64,000 nucleotides of DNA, from the NCBI GenBank assembly GCA_951230915.1, contig OX579641.1, forward strand, positions 5,394,001 through 5,458,000, read 5' to 3'. Origin of the DNA: Antitrichia curtipendula. Taxonomy: Eukaryota > Streptophyta > Bryopsida > Hypnales > Leucodontaceae. Under the pieces are notes generated by a model that was given only the letters and a program-made list of their open reading frames with translations, had not been told where the DNA came from and did not search any database. Numbering within the stretch: position 1 is the stretch's first letter; the number at the start of each line of letters is the position of its first letter. Positions 37,706-50,494 of the stretch are shown here, piece after piece. Position numbers and translations under genes: made by a program.

Positions 37706-38751
37706 CACTACTAGAAAATTTGTGTCCAAATCAACAAAAGAATTAGCAAAAAAGTGTTGATTTCATTTCTTGATTTCGTTGCGTTGGTTTGGAGGTGTTC
37801 AACAAAAATTTGTTGATTTTTTTGTTGAATTGGTCAAGTGCAAAAAAAAAAACAAAAAAAAAAACTCATTACAATCCAATTAGAGGAATCAAAGTTGACA
37901 CGTGGCAAATACTACATTAGCATAAGCTCCAAAGAAACTTGCCCTCTAAACAAGAGCACGCACCAAGGGGCTTTGGACCTTTGACTTCGTGGTAGAGTTC
38001 AAAGGTCGTTGACTATTGCACCATGCATGGATTTAGTTGACTAGGTGTGGTATAGTATTTTATTTATTTAGTTTTTGTGGCAGTTTTGCAATTGTTTTTC
38101 ATTTGCTTTGAAAAATTAGCATACTTTGGAGGTCATATTGGCATAGTAGAACAACTTTTATAACAAACTTTTAACTAAGAAAAGTTGAAAAATCAAGATG
38201 AATTTTACATCCCAAAATTTGTTTGTGATTTTGAGTGCTCCAATCAAAAGTTAAGAACAAAATTCAGAGAAGATGTTTAAAAATGTCAAAGAAAATGTCC
38301 ATTCCAACCCCTCTCTAAACTTTGTCCTTAACTTATGATTAGACACTAAAATCTCAAACATATTTTTGTGTATGAAATTTAGCTTTAGCTTTTTTAGGTC
38401 AAAGGTTTTTGAATTTTGATTTTATTATGCCAAAATGGTTGCCAAGGTCTATTGATTTCAAAAATCACCAAATTGTGAATGAAAAATATTTGTATTGTAC
38501 ATAGAATTCTAACTATGGTGATTTAAGCATTGTTCAAATGATGATTTATCAACATTTCAAAAGATTCCAAAAAATCTAATATAAATATGTTGATTTGGCC
38601 GTTGTACTATTCAATCAACAAAATTTATGTGACTTATTACGTTAACTTGTGCCGGCTCAACAATTTTTTTTGTAAAAACAGTTGTTATAGTAACTACTTC
38701 AACACAAATTTGTTGATTTTTTGTTGATTTGAACGTCATTATCTAATAGTG
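37706..38751. mobile_element. CACTA-type non-autonomous element, 1046 bp
   Basis: Starts CACTACTAGAAAATTTG, ends in the imperfect complement TCTAATAGTG, with a GTT duplication at 37703-37705 and 38752-38754. Both ends carry an AAATCAACAA block. It is inserted in the tandem array. A diverged copy of the AATT foldback family appears inside at about 38127-38450. Confidence 0.85.
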
Positions 38752-41064
38752 GTTAGAGATGTTGAATTTGATGTCATATATATGGAGTCCAATCTTCCAT
38801 CACTAAGAATACTAATTTAACCTAGAGTCTAATCACTAGTAGAAAAGGAGATTAATTGTAGCAATGATAAAATGAATGTTTAGTAAAATACAAGTAAACA
38901 TGAGAGTAAACATTGATTGCTTATTATTAAGTTGGTTCCAAAGCAGAAGTGTGGCAAACTATTGTAGTTAATCACGAATTCAAATGACTAATGAATGATG
39001 CCTTAATTAGACCTATAATAAAAATTGGTTTCATCTACATTTCACTTTGCATTTTTTTCGTTGATGTGGACCTCACCAAGTCCTACTTCAATTTTTTAGT
39101 CATAAACTCAACACAATAAATGACCACAAAAGAGTTGAGGAATGATTGCCACTAGGAGTCTAGGACAAGGTAAAAATTGAAGTAAATAATTTTCACTTTG
39201 GCGCGTCGAACAAGGACTACTCATAATTTAGTTGTGGTTCAATCATTTTTTGAATGACTACTTGATTACTATTTTAGTCATATAATTTCTAAATAAAATA
39301 AATAAAAAACTTCATTGTTTTGTAGTTATTGTTTAGTCATTTTTTAAGATGTAAATGGATTTCTAATAGCAAGGATTGCAAGTGGGAATATGGATTGCTT
39401 GTAGTCATATTGTAGTTTTCAAATAATGACTATGTGAAATCAATAACTACTAAATAGGTGTTTTATGAAAATCATTAAGATAATGTGGAAATTTTTGACA
39501 GATGAGATATTTGTAATTCCAACTTGGCACATCTAACTAGGATTCATGGCGTAGTATAGTTGTCATGTAGTCATTGTTTGCCAATCATTGTAGTCATAAT
39601 GTAGTCATTTTTGAATCATGATGGCGAGTCACAAAATAAGTCATATGCCATTGAGTTAGTGGCATCTGACATGTGCCAAGTTGTGATTGCATCATGGCAA
39701 CAAATGGTCGGCTTAGATTGCATCTTTAAGGGGTAGTAAACCTTAGACTACATTTTAGATCAACCACCTTTCTACTTCTATAGGCATTAACATGTGGCAT
39801 ATCATGATTGCATCTCATTGATTAGTTGTTACATAGATATTGATTAGTCATAGTACAATCATAGAATACAATGTGATGTGGCATTGTGGCAATTACACAT
39901 TATATTTGTAGTTGCTTAAGGTGCATGGTAGGAATTTTGTCTCTTTTACTCATAGTTAGAGTTTAAATTAGCTGCTGCTTTCTAAGCATAGTCATCCCCT
40001 CTTAAGTGCAACAATTTACATTTGGTTGTTCTTGCTCCTTGCTAATCAACCTCTTCTCATTTTATTTTTTTAAAATTCTTCAAGTTTTGTAAGCAAAGGT
40101 TTAGATTAAGCATTGCTTCTTTAGTGTAGTAGTTTATATATTTTTTGTTTTTTGCATCTTGTTTTTGCTATTTATTGTTTGTTGGTTGCTTCTTGCTTCT
40201 TGCTATTTGTTCTTTTGTTGTTGGCTATTGGCTATTTTGTTTTTTTGTTTTTTTTGTTTTTTTGTTTTCATACTTTACATGCCTTTGTTAATTGTCTCAA
40301 TTGAACTAATATAAATTTTGTACATATACATCAACATTTAATGAAAAAATTGAAGGTAATACCAAACTAATAGAAGATAACAAGTGCAAGTAGTCGGCTT
40401 TGCATTAGGAAATTTTTGTAGTTCCTTGGTGACTATTGCTTAATTTTGTTCAATCATATATTTTTCATTAAATATGTCTAATTCATTTTCAGTTGGTGGT
40501 TGGCCGTTGTTTTCAGTTGACCATTAAGAAAAAGGAATTTATAGCAATAGAGAAAAAAAAATTAGCCCAGTAAATGTTTGTGAGTTTCCAGCCGCAAGGA
40601 ACTCCAATGGCAAATTAAATAGAATAAAAAATAAAATAAAAACACCCAACAAAGTGGTGTGCCTGATTAATGCAGGATAGATCTAATGAGCAATTTGAAA
40701 AAATATTAATATAATTGAAATAAATGTTGTTATTAAAATGCAAACATAATGGCAAAATTTTGCAATCTGATGTGGCAGGAAGGTGACCACATCAAATTAC
40801 TCATTCTTAAATTTTTTTTGGCACTATCCACTATTCATCATTGACGATGAACAGTGACCAGTTCTCCTCAAAGGGGCTTTACATTCCCTTGAAGATAATT
40901 CCTCAAGGAAACAATCTCTTTGAGGTTTGAGTGTTTTTCCTAGTACACGGTGAAAATAAATAGTTTGAAACATAGTGCAATCATAGAGACATAGTGTAGT
41001 CTTAATGAAGTCGTAGTGCAATCATAGAGACATAGTGCAATTGTAGTGAAATCATATGCAATCA

Positions 41065-41240
41065 GAGAAATATAGTGTAGTTATAGTGAAGTCATACTAT
41101 AATAATAGTGCAATCATAGAAATATAGTGTAGTTATAGTGCAGTCATACTATAATAATAGTACAATCATAGAAATATAGTGTAGTTATAGTGAAGTCATA
41201 CTATAATAATAGTGCAATCATAGAAATATAGTGGAGTCAT
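41065..41240. repeat. ~53-bp tandem repeat in the CACTA element
   Basis: Units of the form AGAAATATAGTGTAGTTATA followed by GTGAAGTCATACTATAATAATAG repeat about three times with few changes. Confidence 0.85.
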
Positions 41241-41351
41241 AGAAACATAGTGCAATCATTTCCTAGTAAAATAAAAAAATTACTCAATACAACTATGTTG
41301 AAATCCTCTTAATTCATGTTTTTATGTGTGCAACTACAAAAGAACTAATCA

Positions 41352-41616
41352 GTGACTGCACTAGTCATATACACTAATCGAGGAAGGCAGGCACTGCCTC
41401 TTTTGAGTGTATAGGTGACACAAATGTCACTATGCACTCAAGAAAAATAAAAAAAATTCGAATTTATTTATTTTTTCAATTATCCCCCTTGGTGAGCTCA
41501 ATTTTTTTTAAATTAAATTAATTAAAAATCATTTTTCACCACCACCCCCCCCTCCCACCCTTTTGTAATTTTGAGGTGGGGGTGGGGGTGGCAATCAATA
41601 TGGGATACATCCCATA

Positions 41617-41694
<78 letters not shown>

Positions 41695-41855
41695 TGTACA
41701 TGTATCGTATCCCAAATTGTTTTTTTGAATCGACGGTGCTCCAAGGGGGTCTAATTTTTTTAACACAATCAACGGCCCTCATTGACCGGAATACCCAAAC
41801 ATGAAGTGACAGACTCTTTTTAGTGTATAGTGACTGCACTAGTCATATACACTAA
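41352..41855. repeat. Block bounded by a 27-bp direct repeat, with internal hairpins
   Basis: GTGACTGCACTAGTCATATA plus CACTAA occurs at about 41352-41378 and 41829-41855. Between them are a stem-loop at 41402-41444 (TTGAGTGTATAGGTGAC with GTCACTATGCACTCAA), a C-rich/G-rich inverted pair at 41537-41591, and the TA microsatellite. Possibly a small element nested in the CACTA element. Confidence 0.5.
41627..41689. repeat. (TA)n microsatellite
   Basis: About 31 uninterrupted TA units following a short TG run. Confidence 0.95.
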
Positions 41856-42631
41856 CTATTATGTAAACAACATATGACTTTAAAATAGATAATATTTAAT
41901 TCAAAAAATATATTTAAATCACAAAATGGCAACCTAGCAACTTAGCATCCTACAAATAATATCAAACTCATAAATGGCTAAACAATGGTTGGGCTATCTT
42001 TGTTACATTGGATGGCATACACTATGTCATTCATTCTTTGTTAGTGGCTATTTCTAAATTAGCAACCATGTCAGACATTGTAAGTCACATTAGTGGTGCC
42101 TAGTCATCCATCATGTCCACTTCAACAAACACATTGTATGCCATAGACCATGGCAGCCAAGCTTAGTTAGCAATGTCATCCACATCAAAAGCCCCATCAA
42201 TAGTTGGCGCTTACAAACTATCACAATATCAAAAAAATGAAAAAAAAATCGTCAAAAATATGCCTAACAAAAATAAATGACTTGTCTACAGTGTCTTAGA
42301 ACCTAAAATTGATATTCAGTCATTGGTTAGCAGTGTCCTAATGACTGGTTTTGCAACCATTAATACCAATTATTAATAGCCTTTTTTCTACTAGTGAATG
42401 AGAGTCCAATCTTTCATCATTATAAGGAATAACTAAGCCTACAGGATTTAGATGATCATAAAAGTGATGGAATGAGACATAGTGAATTTGAAATTTTGGT
42501 TCAAGAAAAATTAAAGGAGTTGAATTTGATGTTTCATTCATGGAGTTCAATCTTCTCTCACAATGAATACTACTTAATACTACGGTCTAGTCTTCCATCC
42601 TTGTGAATAATAATTAAACCTACAAGATTTA

Positions 42632-43073
42632 AGGTAAACCAGGCCATTATGGTCAGATGATCCATAGTGTACACCTCATGATCCCATGATGGTTTTTCAG
42701 ACCACAATCAATATCTAACCTGACACTTATGGAGTGATTAGTGACCTCATTAGGAACACCCAATTTTTTCAATGTAAATCATTGTAGGAAGTGGCTTTCC
42801 ATGGCATTCTACATTAGAAATTATTATGACCACTTTCGGTGATTAAGATGAGCATATTGGATACACTTTTGGTTGGTTATGGGGCAGCATGTAGACCATG
42901 TTGGGAAGATCACTTCAAAAATACATAACTAATTCACACTTTGACTGAAAAATAAAGTTTCAATTGCTCTCACTATTTTTCACACTTATCTTTGTGTAGA
43001 AAAAAATTTGAAAAATTTGAGCAATGGCATGAGGGTAGACTCCAAATTCTTACCACAATGGGTTGTTTTACTT
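42632..43073. mobile_element. TA-flanked AGGTAA-family element, 442 bp
   Basis: Left end AGGTAAACCAGGCCATTATGG, right end CCACAATGGGTTGTTTTACTT, TA at 42630-42631 and 43074-43075. Inserted in the tandem array. Shares interior words (GATCCATRGYG, ACACCT) with 52799-53269, forming a longer subfamily. Confidence 0.75.
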
Positions 43074-43479
43074 TAAATGTTCATAGAAGTGATGGAATTA
43101 GATAGAATGGATTTGAATTTTTGATTCAAGAAAGTTGAATGTTGAATTTGATTTTCTTTCAGAGAGTCCAATCTTCCATTACTATGTATACTAATTAAAA
43201 TTGAAGTCCAATCTTCCATCCTTGTGAGTAATAATTAAACCTACAAAATTTTGGTGATCATAGAAGTGATGGAGTTAGATAGAATGAATTTGAATTTTTG
43301 TTCAAAAAAAGTTGGAGATGTTGAATTTGATGTCACTTTCATTCCAATCCAATCTTCCATCGCTATGATTACTAATTAAACCTATAGTTCAATCTTCCAT
43401 TATCATAAATACTAATTAAAACTAGTGTTCCATCTTTTATCACTATGAGTAATAATGAAACCTATGAGGTACAAATGTA

Positions 43480-46400
43480 TGGTTATTAAAAATGCATTCA
43501 ACAAAAAAAAACATTTGAAATTATTCAAAAATTTAAAAAGAAGATCTAAAATCCTAATAATTTATGATCTTATTTCATAACAATTTTTTTTGGAAATGGC
43601 CATTTCTAATGCCAATATCCAAAAATAAATATAGTCAAATTTTTATAGTTTAATAATATTATTTTATTGTTCAATCATATATGTAGAGCTCTTATAAGTG
43701 ACATTATGGATTGAAAAATTATACCATCAAGAACTTCAAGGCATGTGAATATCGTGCAATGAAACACTATCACAATAATATGGTGCCAACCTGCATGCTA
43801 ACTTAGTAACAAAGATGACACTGACTATGCGGCATTGAAATGACCTTTGCTGGCAAAAAGGCATCAAAAATAATCTGGCCCAACTTTTTTGATGTAGTAG
43901 TGCAAATCAAAAGTCTTTTCTCTTGAGTATATTATTAGATATTGATATATAATATAAAATAATTTATGAAAGTTAAAATTTGAGAAATTATACTAACATG
44001 AAGATAATTGAGTTGAAGATCAAATTTCATTTCATGAAAAGAAGCTCAAGTGTGAGAAATTTTTGAAAAATATCATCTAGTGAATTGAATTTTTTTATAT
44101 TATATAATTAATGATTTGCAAAACGCCTTTCTATGGAATTGAAAAATGTCAATCTTAGTAGCAAGATCAAGTTTGTAATCATCCTAAATTGTTCACAAAT
44201 TTAGGTTTTGATAAATTATTAAAAATAAATTTTCCATACTATTTTTGCTTTAGATGACATAGTTGCTTGCAATGTACCTTCATTTCTTCATATCTTTTGT
44301 CTCTCTAATGAAATTTAAATGAATTGTAAGTCTTAAAATAGCTAATTAAATATCATTATGAATTAAAGTTTTAAAATCTATTATGAATTGACAATATATC
44401 ATCTAAATTTATTTGTTTATTTTGTTTTGTAAAATTTCAGTCTTCAAATAAAAAACCATATAATTAATTACTCATGTGTCAAATTCTATGAAATTTTAGT
44501 GCATTAGAGGGGATTTGAGGGTATTAGAAGACCGTGAGTTCCAAAAAGTTCTGCTAAATATGCCTTTGTTGGTAGCTGTTATAGGAACACATGTGATGTA
44601 GCTTGGACATTGCCACGTCACTCATAAAAATTTCCATATGCAGATAGCATCATCAACTAAAATTAATTAAAAATGAAGGACAATGCAAAAAATCTATTAC
44701 CAATCCATTGAGTCAATTACCTATCTATGATTTGACCTCCTACCATCAAGGAATATATTGATGGTCTAATGAGTAAATCAATTTATTGAGATTTTTACAA
44801 TTGGAGGATAGGGAGGTTGTTTCTATAGTGAAATTCATTGTTTACTCAAGAATCTTCAAAGGGTATAGGATAAATTAAAGACGAAAGCTTCACCGCTTAT
44901 TGTCAAAATAATAGAATTGTATTCAAAGCATAAATTTAGATGTCATTTAGACATAGGAGAATGAATTTTTCAAAAATTTTGAGCTAAGAAAAGCTAGAAA
45001 ATAAATTTAAGTTTCAGCTCCAAAAATTCATTTATGATTAGAACCTCCAAAAAAAGTTATGAACAAAATTCAGAGAGGATTTTTAAAAATATCCAAAACA
45101 AAATGTTCCTTCCATCCAAAAATCTAAGGCAACAAATAGAAAATTTCCTCTATTGCCCAAAATGAGTTTCTGAATGAAATATAGTTTGATTTTCTAACTT
45201 TTATTAGTCCAAATGTTTTTGAAAAAAAATAATTTACAATGCCAAAATAGAAGCAAAAGTCTGATGAATTTAAAAACACCAAATTGTGAAGGATTAAGGT
45301 CTATTTTTTAAAATCCTTTATATACAAAATGTTAGTAGCAATGTTTTAAACGTTGCCCAAATGAAAATCACTTATTTCAAATCTTATTCAGATTAACGTA
45401 AGAAGAATTTCAAACCAATTGGATCAATTTGTAATGACTATCCAAAACTGCACTCAACTCAAAAAAATGATGTCTCAAAAAAAATTTTAATCACAATTTG
45501 GATTGGTTTGAAAATTTTTAGGCATCGATTGGTAGTGAATCATATTTTTTTAGTAAATATTTTACAAGAACCGTATTCAATAAATATTGCATTGGGAAGG
45601 GCATGCCCCAAAGTGGATATTGGTTTGAAATCATGCCTCAAGGCTTTAAAGGTTAATTAATTATTTAGCATTAATATGACAATACTACCCTACTATTATA
45701 ATACAAGAACATTCTAAAATATTTTAAATATTATGAATGTGTGAATTAGAGTCCAAAGATTCCCAAAAGATTCCAAATAGATTTTTAAATTTCCTAAAAA
45801 AAATCACAAAATTATGTTGAGTTCATTAAGTCATGACTGTTGTTGTCCAAACCAACAAAATATTGTTGGTTTGGGACCAATAAAAAATATTGTACATTGA
45901 ATCAAGAGAAAACATTAAACATTCTATTTTGGTACCACTATAATTGTATTGGTTTTGTCATAGTTTTGAACAGTCTTCTAGTTGTGTAACTTCATTTCCC
46001 ATATTGTTTTAGTTCAAAGTTTTTTGAGAAAAGTTATTCTACTTTGCCTAAATGTAGTTTGAAATTTTATTTTGAACAAGATTTCTGCTTTTGAGTTCAT
46101 TATGAGTGGTTGGGATCTTACTAATCCTAATTCATATATTCCACATGGGTTGTTTAATGTACTACTACTCCACTTGTTTAAAGTTATTTTCTTCTTGTCT
46201 CTCCACACTCACAATGAAAGGCTTTTAAAGCTATGTATCATGGTTGCTAATCTTGTTAGATCTTTTCGAATGTAAAGTTGATTTTTGATTATTAACATTT
46301 TAATGTGTCAAAGTTTAATTAACTTGTTGTTTAGAAACATCATGTCAAATTTGAGGCCATCAGCCTACCAATTATCAACTTTTTTGAGACATGCTCATAA

Positions 46401-46778
46401 GCTTTCCAAGAAGAATCCACTAAGTGGAAACTTCTGGAATTTCTAAGGAGAGCAAAGATGAGAATTAGATTGAAACAATCTTCCCAGAGGTCTCAAATCC
46501 CCTCTAATACTTATAGATGTTGATTTGGTAGACCTTTCAAAGACTTTTAATAATCAAAGTCAAAAAATCTAATAGTAACAAGTTCCCCAAACAATCAACT
46601 TTTTAGATGCTTGAAATTTAAGGGATTAATTTAAAGGACTAAAATCCAAGTGTCAAAGGTTGAAATTCAAGTAGCATACAAATTGAAGGGAAGTACATTG
46701 TATCACTTAGTCAAAGATCACGCACCACAAGTTTGTAGCTAAAGTGAATAAGCATTGACACTAGAGCAAAAAAATGTA

Positions 46779-46814
<36 letters not shown>

Positions 46815-49586
46815 TAATTTTATTAAATTTTAAATTTTATTTATTTACTTGTTTTGTGGAAAATAAGTTGAAAATTTTATAATATTTTCCTAATGTGTTT
46901 GTATTCACTATTAAATTTTCAAATTCCTTACTAGACATGTTTGTTGAAATTAACATACCCATACAAGATTTAGGTGTTCATAATTTACTCCCAATATCTA
47001 ATTTTATCTTTAAATTCAACAATTAAGAATTATGAACTCCATATTCCTAATTCACTAAGATGTAAACATCCAAAAATACAGGTGTACACATTTATGCTAA
47101 GTATACTTCCATTGAAGTTGTCTCTCCAACAACACTGTTAGCATGTGAGCATAGAAATCTAAGCATATATATAAGTAGATATCCTAGAGCCATTGACATA
47201 AACATTTATGATATAGGAATATCTATAACTATAATTATGGAAGGTTTTTATAATATAGACACCTATAGTCTTCAAGGCTCATGTGTTCATGATCCTGAAC
47301 TCACATAATAACAATCCTCAGTTCCTCACCCACCAAAATGCTATTAAATGGTTCCATTATTAAATTGCAATTTGGTATATTGTTTATTCTTTAGATTTAG
47401 ATTTTATGACCAGACTGTTTGTTGGTTTTAAAGGCCTAGAAAATTTCCACTTTGAAAATTGATAGTATTACATGTTTTATCCAAAAAAAATATATTTTTC
47501 AAAATTTGTGATTTTCAATTGTAAATATCAAAAAAATATTTTTTCTTCATAAAGGTGCTTTCAACTATATATGTTGAATTGTTTATTTTGACAATTCAAC
47601 ATATGTATATGGATGTTTTAAGTTTAGATGATCTTTTTCAAAAATACTTTATACTTGAGCTTCTTTTCAACTATTAAAACTTGATTTTCAACTCAATTAT
47701 CTTTTCTTCAATGTAATTTCTCAAAATTTTTAACTTTTGTGCATTATTTTATATTACATTTCAGCATTTAATTACTCTAAAAGAAAGGCCACATGTTTGA
47801 TCTACTATTGCATTGACCAATGTATAGAAAGATAAAATTTAAATTCAAAAATGATTGATAGGCTGATTTTTAATTAGTTTTAATTCACTTATTCATTGAA
47901 TTCATTTTCAAGGGATCATTCTTTAATTGAGAAGTTAGTTTTTGATGTCAATCCTATCCTTTGAATTACAAAATATTTGTAAACATGATTCTTGAAGACA
48001 TATAACTATGTGGACATAAGGTGTGAAACTTATGAATTATTGAGTATTTTTGGTTTAAATTTTTTTAAATTTTTTTTACTTTTCTTTTGGTTGTGGCAAC
48101 GACATAGGGATACTCTAGTACATATTGAATGCAAGGAGTTTCAAGATGGAAAAAAAACTAACTAAATTGCTAACTATTTGGGTGTACAAGAACTTGATAA
48201 ACTCAAAATTCTAAGTCTAAAGATTTCACACCAAGGGCGTGGAGGTAGACATAGAGATTATAGTTGAGATTTTAGTATAGAAATTGATGTTTTGGTAAGA
48301 AATCTATGTCATGTTTTTTTAATTTATTTCCTAGGAAATGTGAGGTTTGAGTATTAATGCCTAAATGCCCAAAGCACCAAATTTGATTACAAAAATAACA
48401 TATATACATATATGGATTTGTACAAACAAATCCAAATATTCCAACTTTTTTTTGGAAGAAAGAAGATCATTTTTGAAATTGCTTGGATTGTTTGCATTTG
48501 GATTTAAACAAACACAACTTATAAACCTTGCTATACTTAGGGTATTAGAGTTGCATGAAATAAAATTTGATGTGAAGACTATGACTATGACAATATAAAA
48601 GACCATTGTAAAAATATCAAAAAAATAAATTACAAGTATGACGTCACTAGGGATTGCTCCCAAAAAATCCATCATTGTTTTATGATTGAATGAAAAGAAA
48701 TCATGTCAGAATTAACTGCAAGTGTATTAAATTGTTTTTTTAAATGCCCATGTTGGAATTTCAGACACTTTGAATCATGAAGATAGATCTCATGGGAAGA
48801 GATGGTGACAACAATTTCAATGGAAAGGGCTATAGAAGTACCTATATATGATAATTTAAGCATTTGAGCCTTTAGGGTATGGGAAATTTGTTGAGAGATT
48901 AATGTGTGCAAGCATAAGGATGCGGAAGAATGGAAAAAAACGCAAAAGAAAAAAAAATTCCAAAAATGAATATTTTATTCAATATGAATGTGGATTTTTC
49001 ATTAGGATGTACTCATTCTGGTCTCATAGATTCACCTATTATGGTTAGCTTTGGCACTTCATCCTAAGCAAGGAGGGAAGAGAAATGAGTGGATGAAAAG
49101 GTTGAATCAAATAATCTTTTTCAATGAATAGTGCATGCAACTATTTTTCACAACAAATCACCCTATAAAGCGAACATGGATGGCTATCCAAAATAGATAC
49201 TTCTACCTTGTATGCCATCATCCAATCAACTATATTTGCTTGAGATGTCTATAGTATTATTGTATAGTGTGGCAATTATGGTGTGTTTCATAGTTGATAT
49301 TGATTCATCTTCTACATCAAAATTATCAACATGCTTTTAAGTATTTGACTTAGTGTGGTGAAAAACAATTTACATAGGTATAGGTATAAGGAGATTCTTC
49401 CCCAAATTGTATTATAAATGTACCAAAAAACTTTTAAAAAAATTACTACAAATTTCAATCTTGATTGGTATATTTCAAATTTGAAGCACTAATGTTAGTA
49501 ATGTAGGTCAATGGCCCTCATAGAAGTAGACTTTTACTATCATGATCACATTTATTGTTTAGAAGTTTTTGGTATTTTCAAAGAAT
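43480..49586. other. AT-rich intergenic DNA with repeat relics
   Basis: No gene recognised. Contains relics of the AATT foldback family at about 44935-45260 and 46008-46070, a perfect small hairpin CCAAACCAACAA/GTTGGTTTGG near 45850-45878, another at 47568-47610 (ATATGTTGAATTGT with ACAATTCAACATAT), and a TA repeat at 46783-46810. Confidence 0.45.
46783..46810. repeat. (TA)n microsatellite
   Basis: Fourteen TA units. Confidence 0.9.
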
Positions 49587-49590
49587 TTTA

Positions 49591-50490
49591 CCCCCTACAA
49601 TTCTTTGACTATGTTTTTACCAAAAATGCTTCAAAACTGTCATTTTTAGTACAAGAACGAAATTTTAGAAAAAACAACATTTTTGGACACATGTATCCAT
49701 AGGATCTTGTAGTATGCTCGTTTGAAAAGACGTGGAAAAAATTTCAGAGATTTCCACCATGTATATTGCAAGATATTAGCATTTCAATTGACAAAAATCC
49801 TTTTCTTGGCCCTACAAAAAGCAGGACAGGTGCACTTCACAAGGTCACATTTATATGAAAAAAATGTCCAAAATGGTGGTGCTTCTTTGGATTTGTTCTT
49901 TAAGTCAAGTTGGACACATGCTTGAAAGATTTCAGATCATTTGGAATTTTACAACATATAGGAAAAATACAATAAATAGAAAGAAGTAGAGGATGATTCA
50001 AAATACTAAATTCTTAAGGATTTAGTTATGAAATTAAAAAAATGCCAATCCAAATGGCTTTAAAGTTGTAATAAAAAATCTGTAGTATTTTTATTTTTTT
50101 CCAAATATATTAAAAATTAAGCTAAATAAAGAATTTAAATTTTATTTTAGAGTAGAGAATCTATAATTGCTTGCAAACTAAAACTTGTCATCAATCAAAA
50201 TGGAATGGTTCAAAACTTTCCACATATACATTATAAATCTAGAAATAAATTCAAATTTTTATTTAAGATAAAGATGATTTTTTTTAATGTGCCCAGACTG
50301 CCAAACTAAAGAAAAAAAATACATATCATACAATAACTTTTAACTATGTAGTTTAAAATTGATGGGCTTTAAAAAACAAACTTGTCCACATATTGTATGA
50401 AAATTTCAAAGAAAAAAATAAAAACTCCATTTGTAGTGAGCTACCCAAAATTGCTATGGTGCCATAAAATGTAGTTTGATCCTTCAGGGG
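49591..50490. mobile_element. TTAA-family transposon, copy P5, inverted
   Basis: Right end CCTTCAGGGG then TTAA (50491-50494). The left end is decayed (TTTA then CCCCCTA). The interior is the reverse complement of copies P1 and P2. About 900 bp, no transposase. Confidence 0.65.
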
Positions 50491-50494
50491 TTAA

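Larger units (their letters stand above)
38834..42396. mobile_element. CACTA-type non-autonomous element, 3563 bp
   Basis: Starts CACTAGTAGAAAAGG, ends CCTTTTTTCTACTAGTG, with AAT duplicated at 38831-38833 and 42397-42399. Subterminal DNA is rich in TAGTCAT and GCAATCATAG words in tandem, as expected for binding sites near CACTA ends. No transposase frame. It contains the 53-bp tandem repeat, hairpins and TA microsatellite listed separately. Confidence 0.85.
36745..43470. repeat. Degenerate tandem array interrupted by three transposons
   Basis: Repeated blocks with the words GTTGAATTTGATGTCA, GTCCAATCTTCCATCACTAT, ACTAATTAAACCTA and TCATAGAAGTGATGGAGTTAG recur at irregular spacing of about 140-230 bp. 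Array DNA is at 36745-37705, 38752-38833, 42397-42631 and 43074-43470. The gaps are exactly the elements at 37706-38751, 38834-42396 and 42632-43073. No coding capacity. Confidence 0.8.

Noticed and set aside
37706..38751. Possible LTR retrotransposon interpretation of the large elements in 37-42 kb
   Set aside because: Ends are inverted, not direct, begin CACTA and show 3-bp duplications; no TG...CA LTR ends.
41522..41839. Frames with IYIYIYIY repeats
   Set aside because: Translation of the TA microsatellite.
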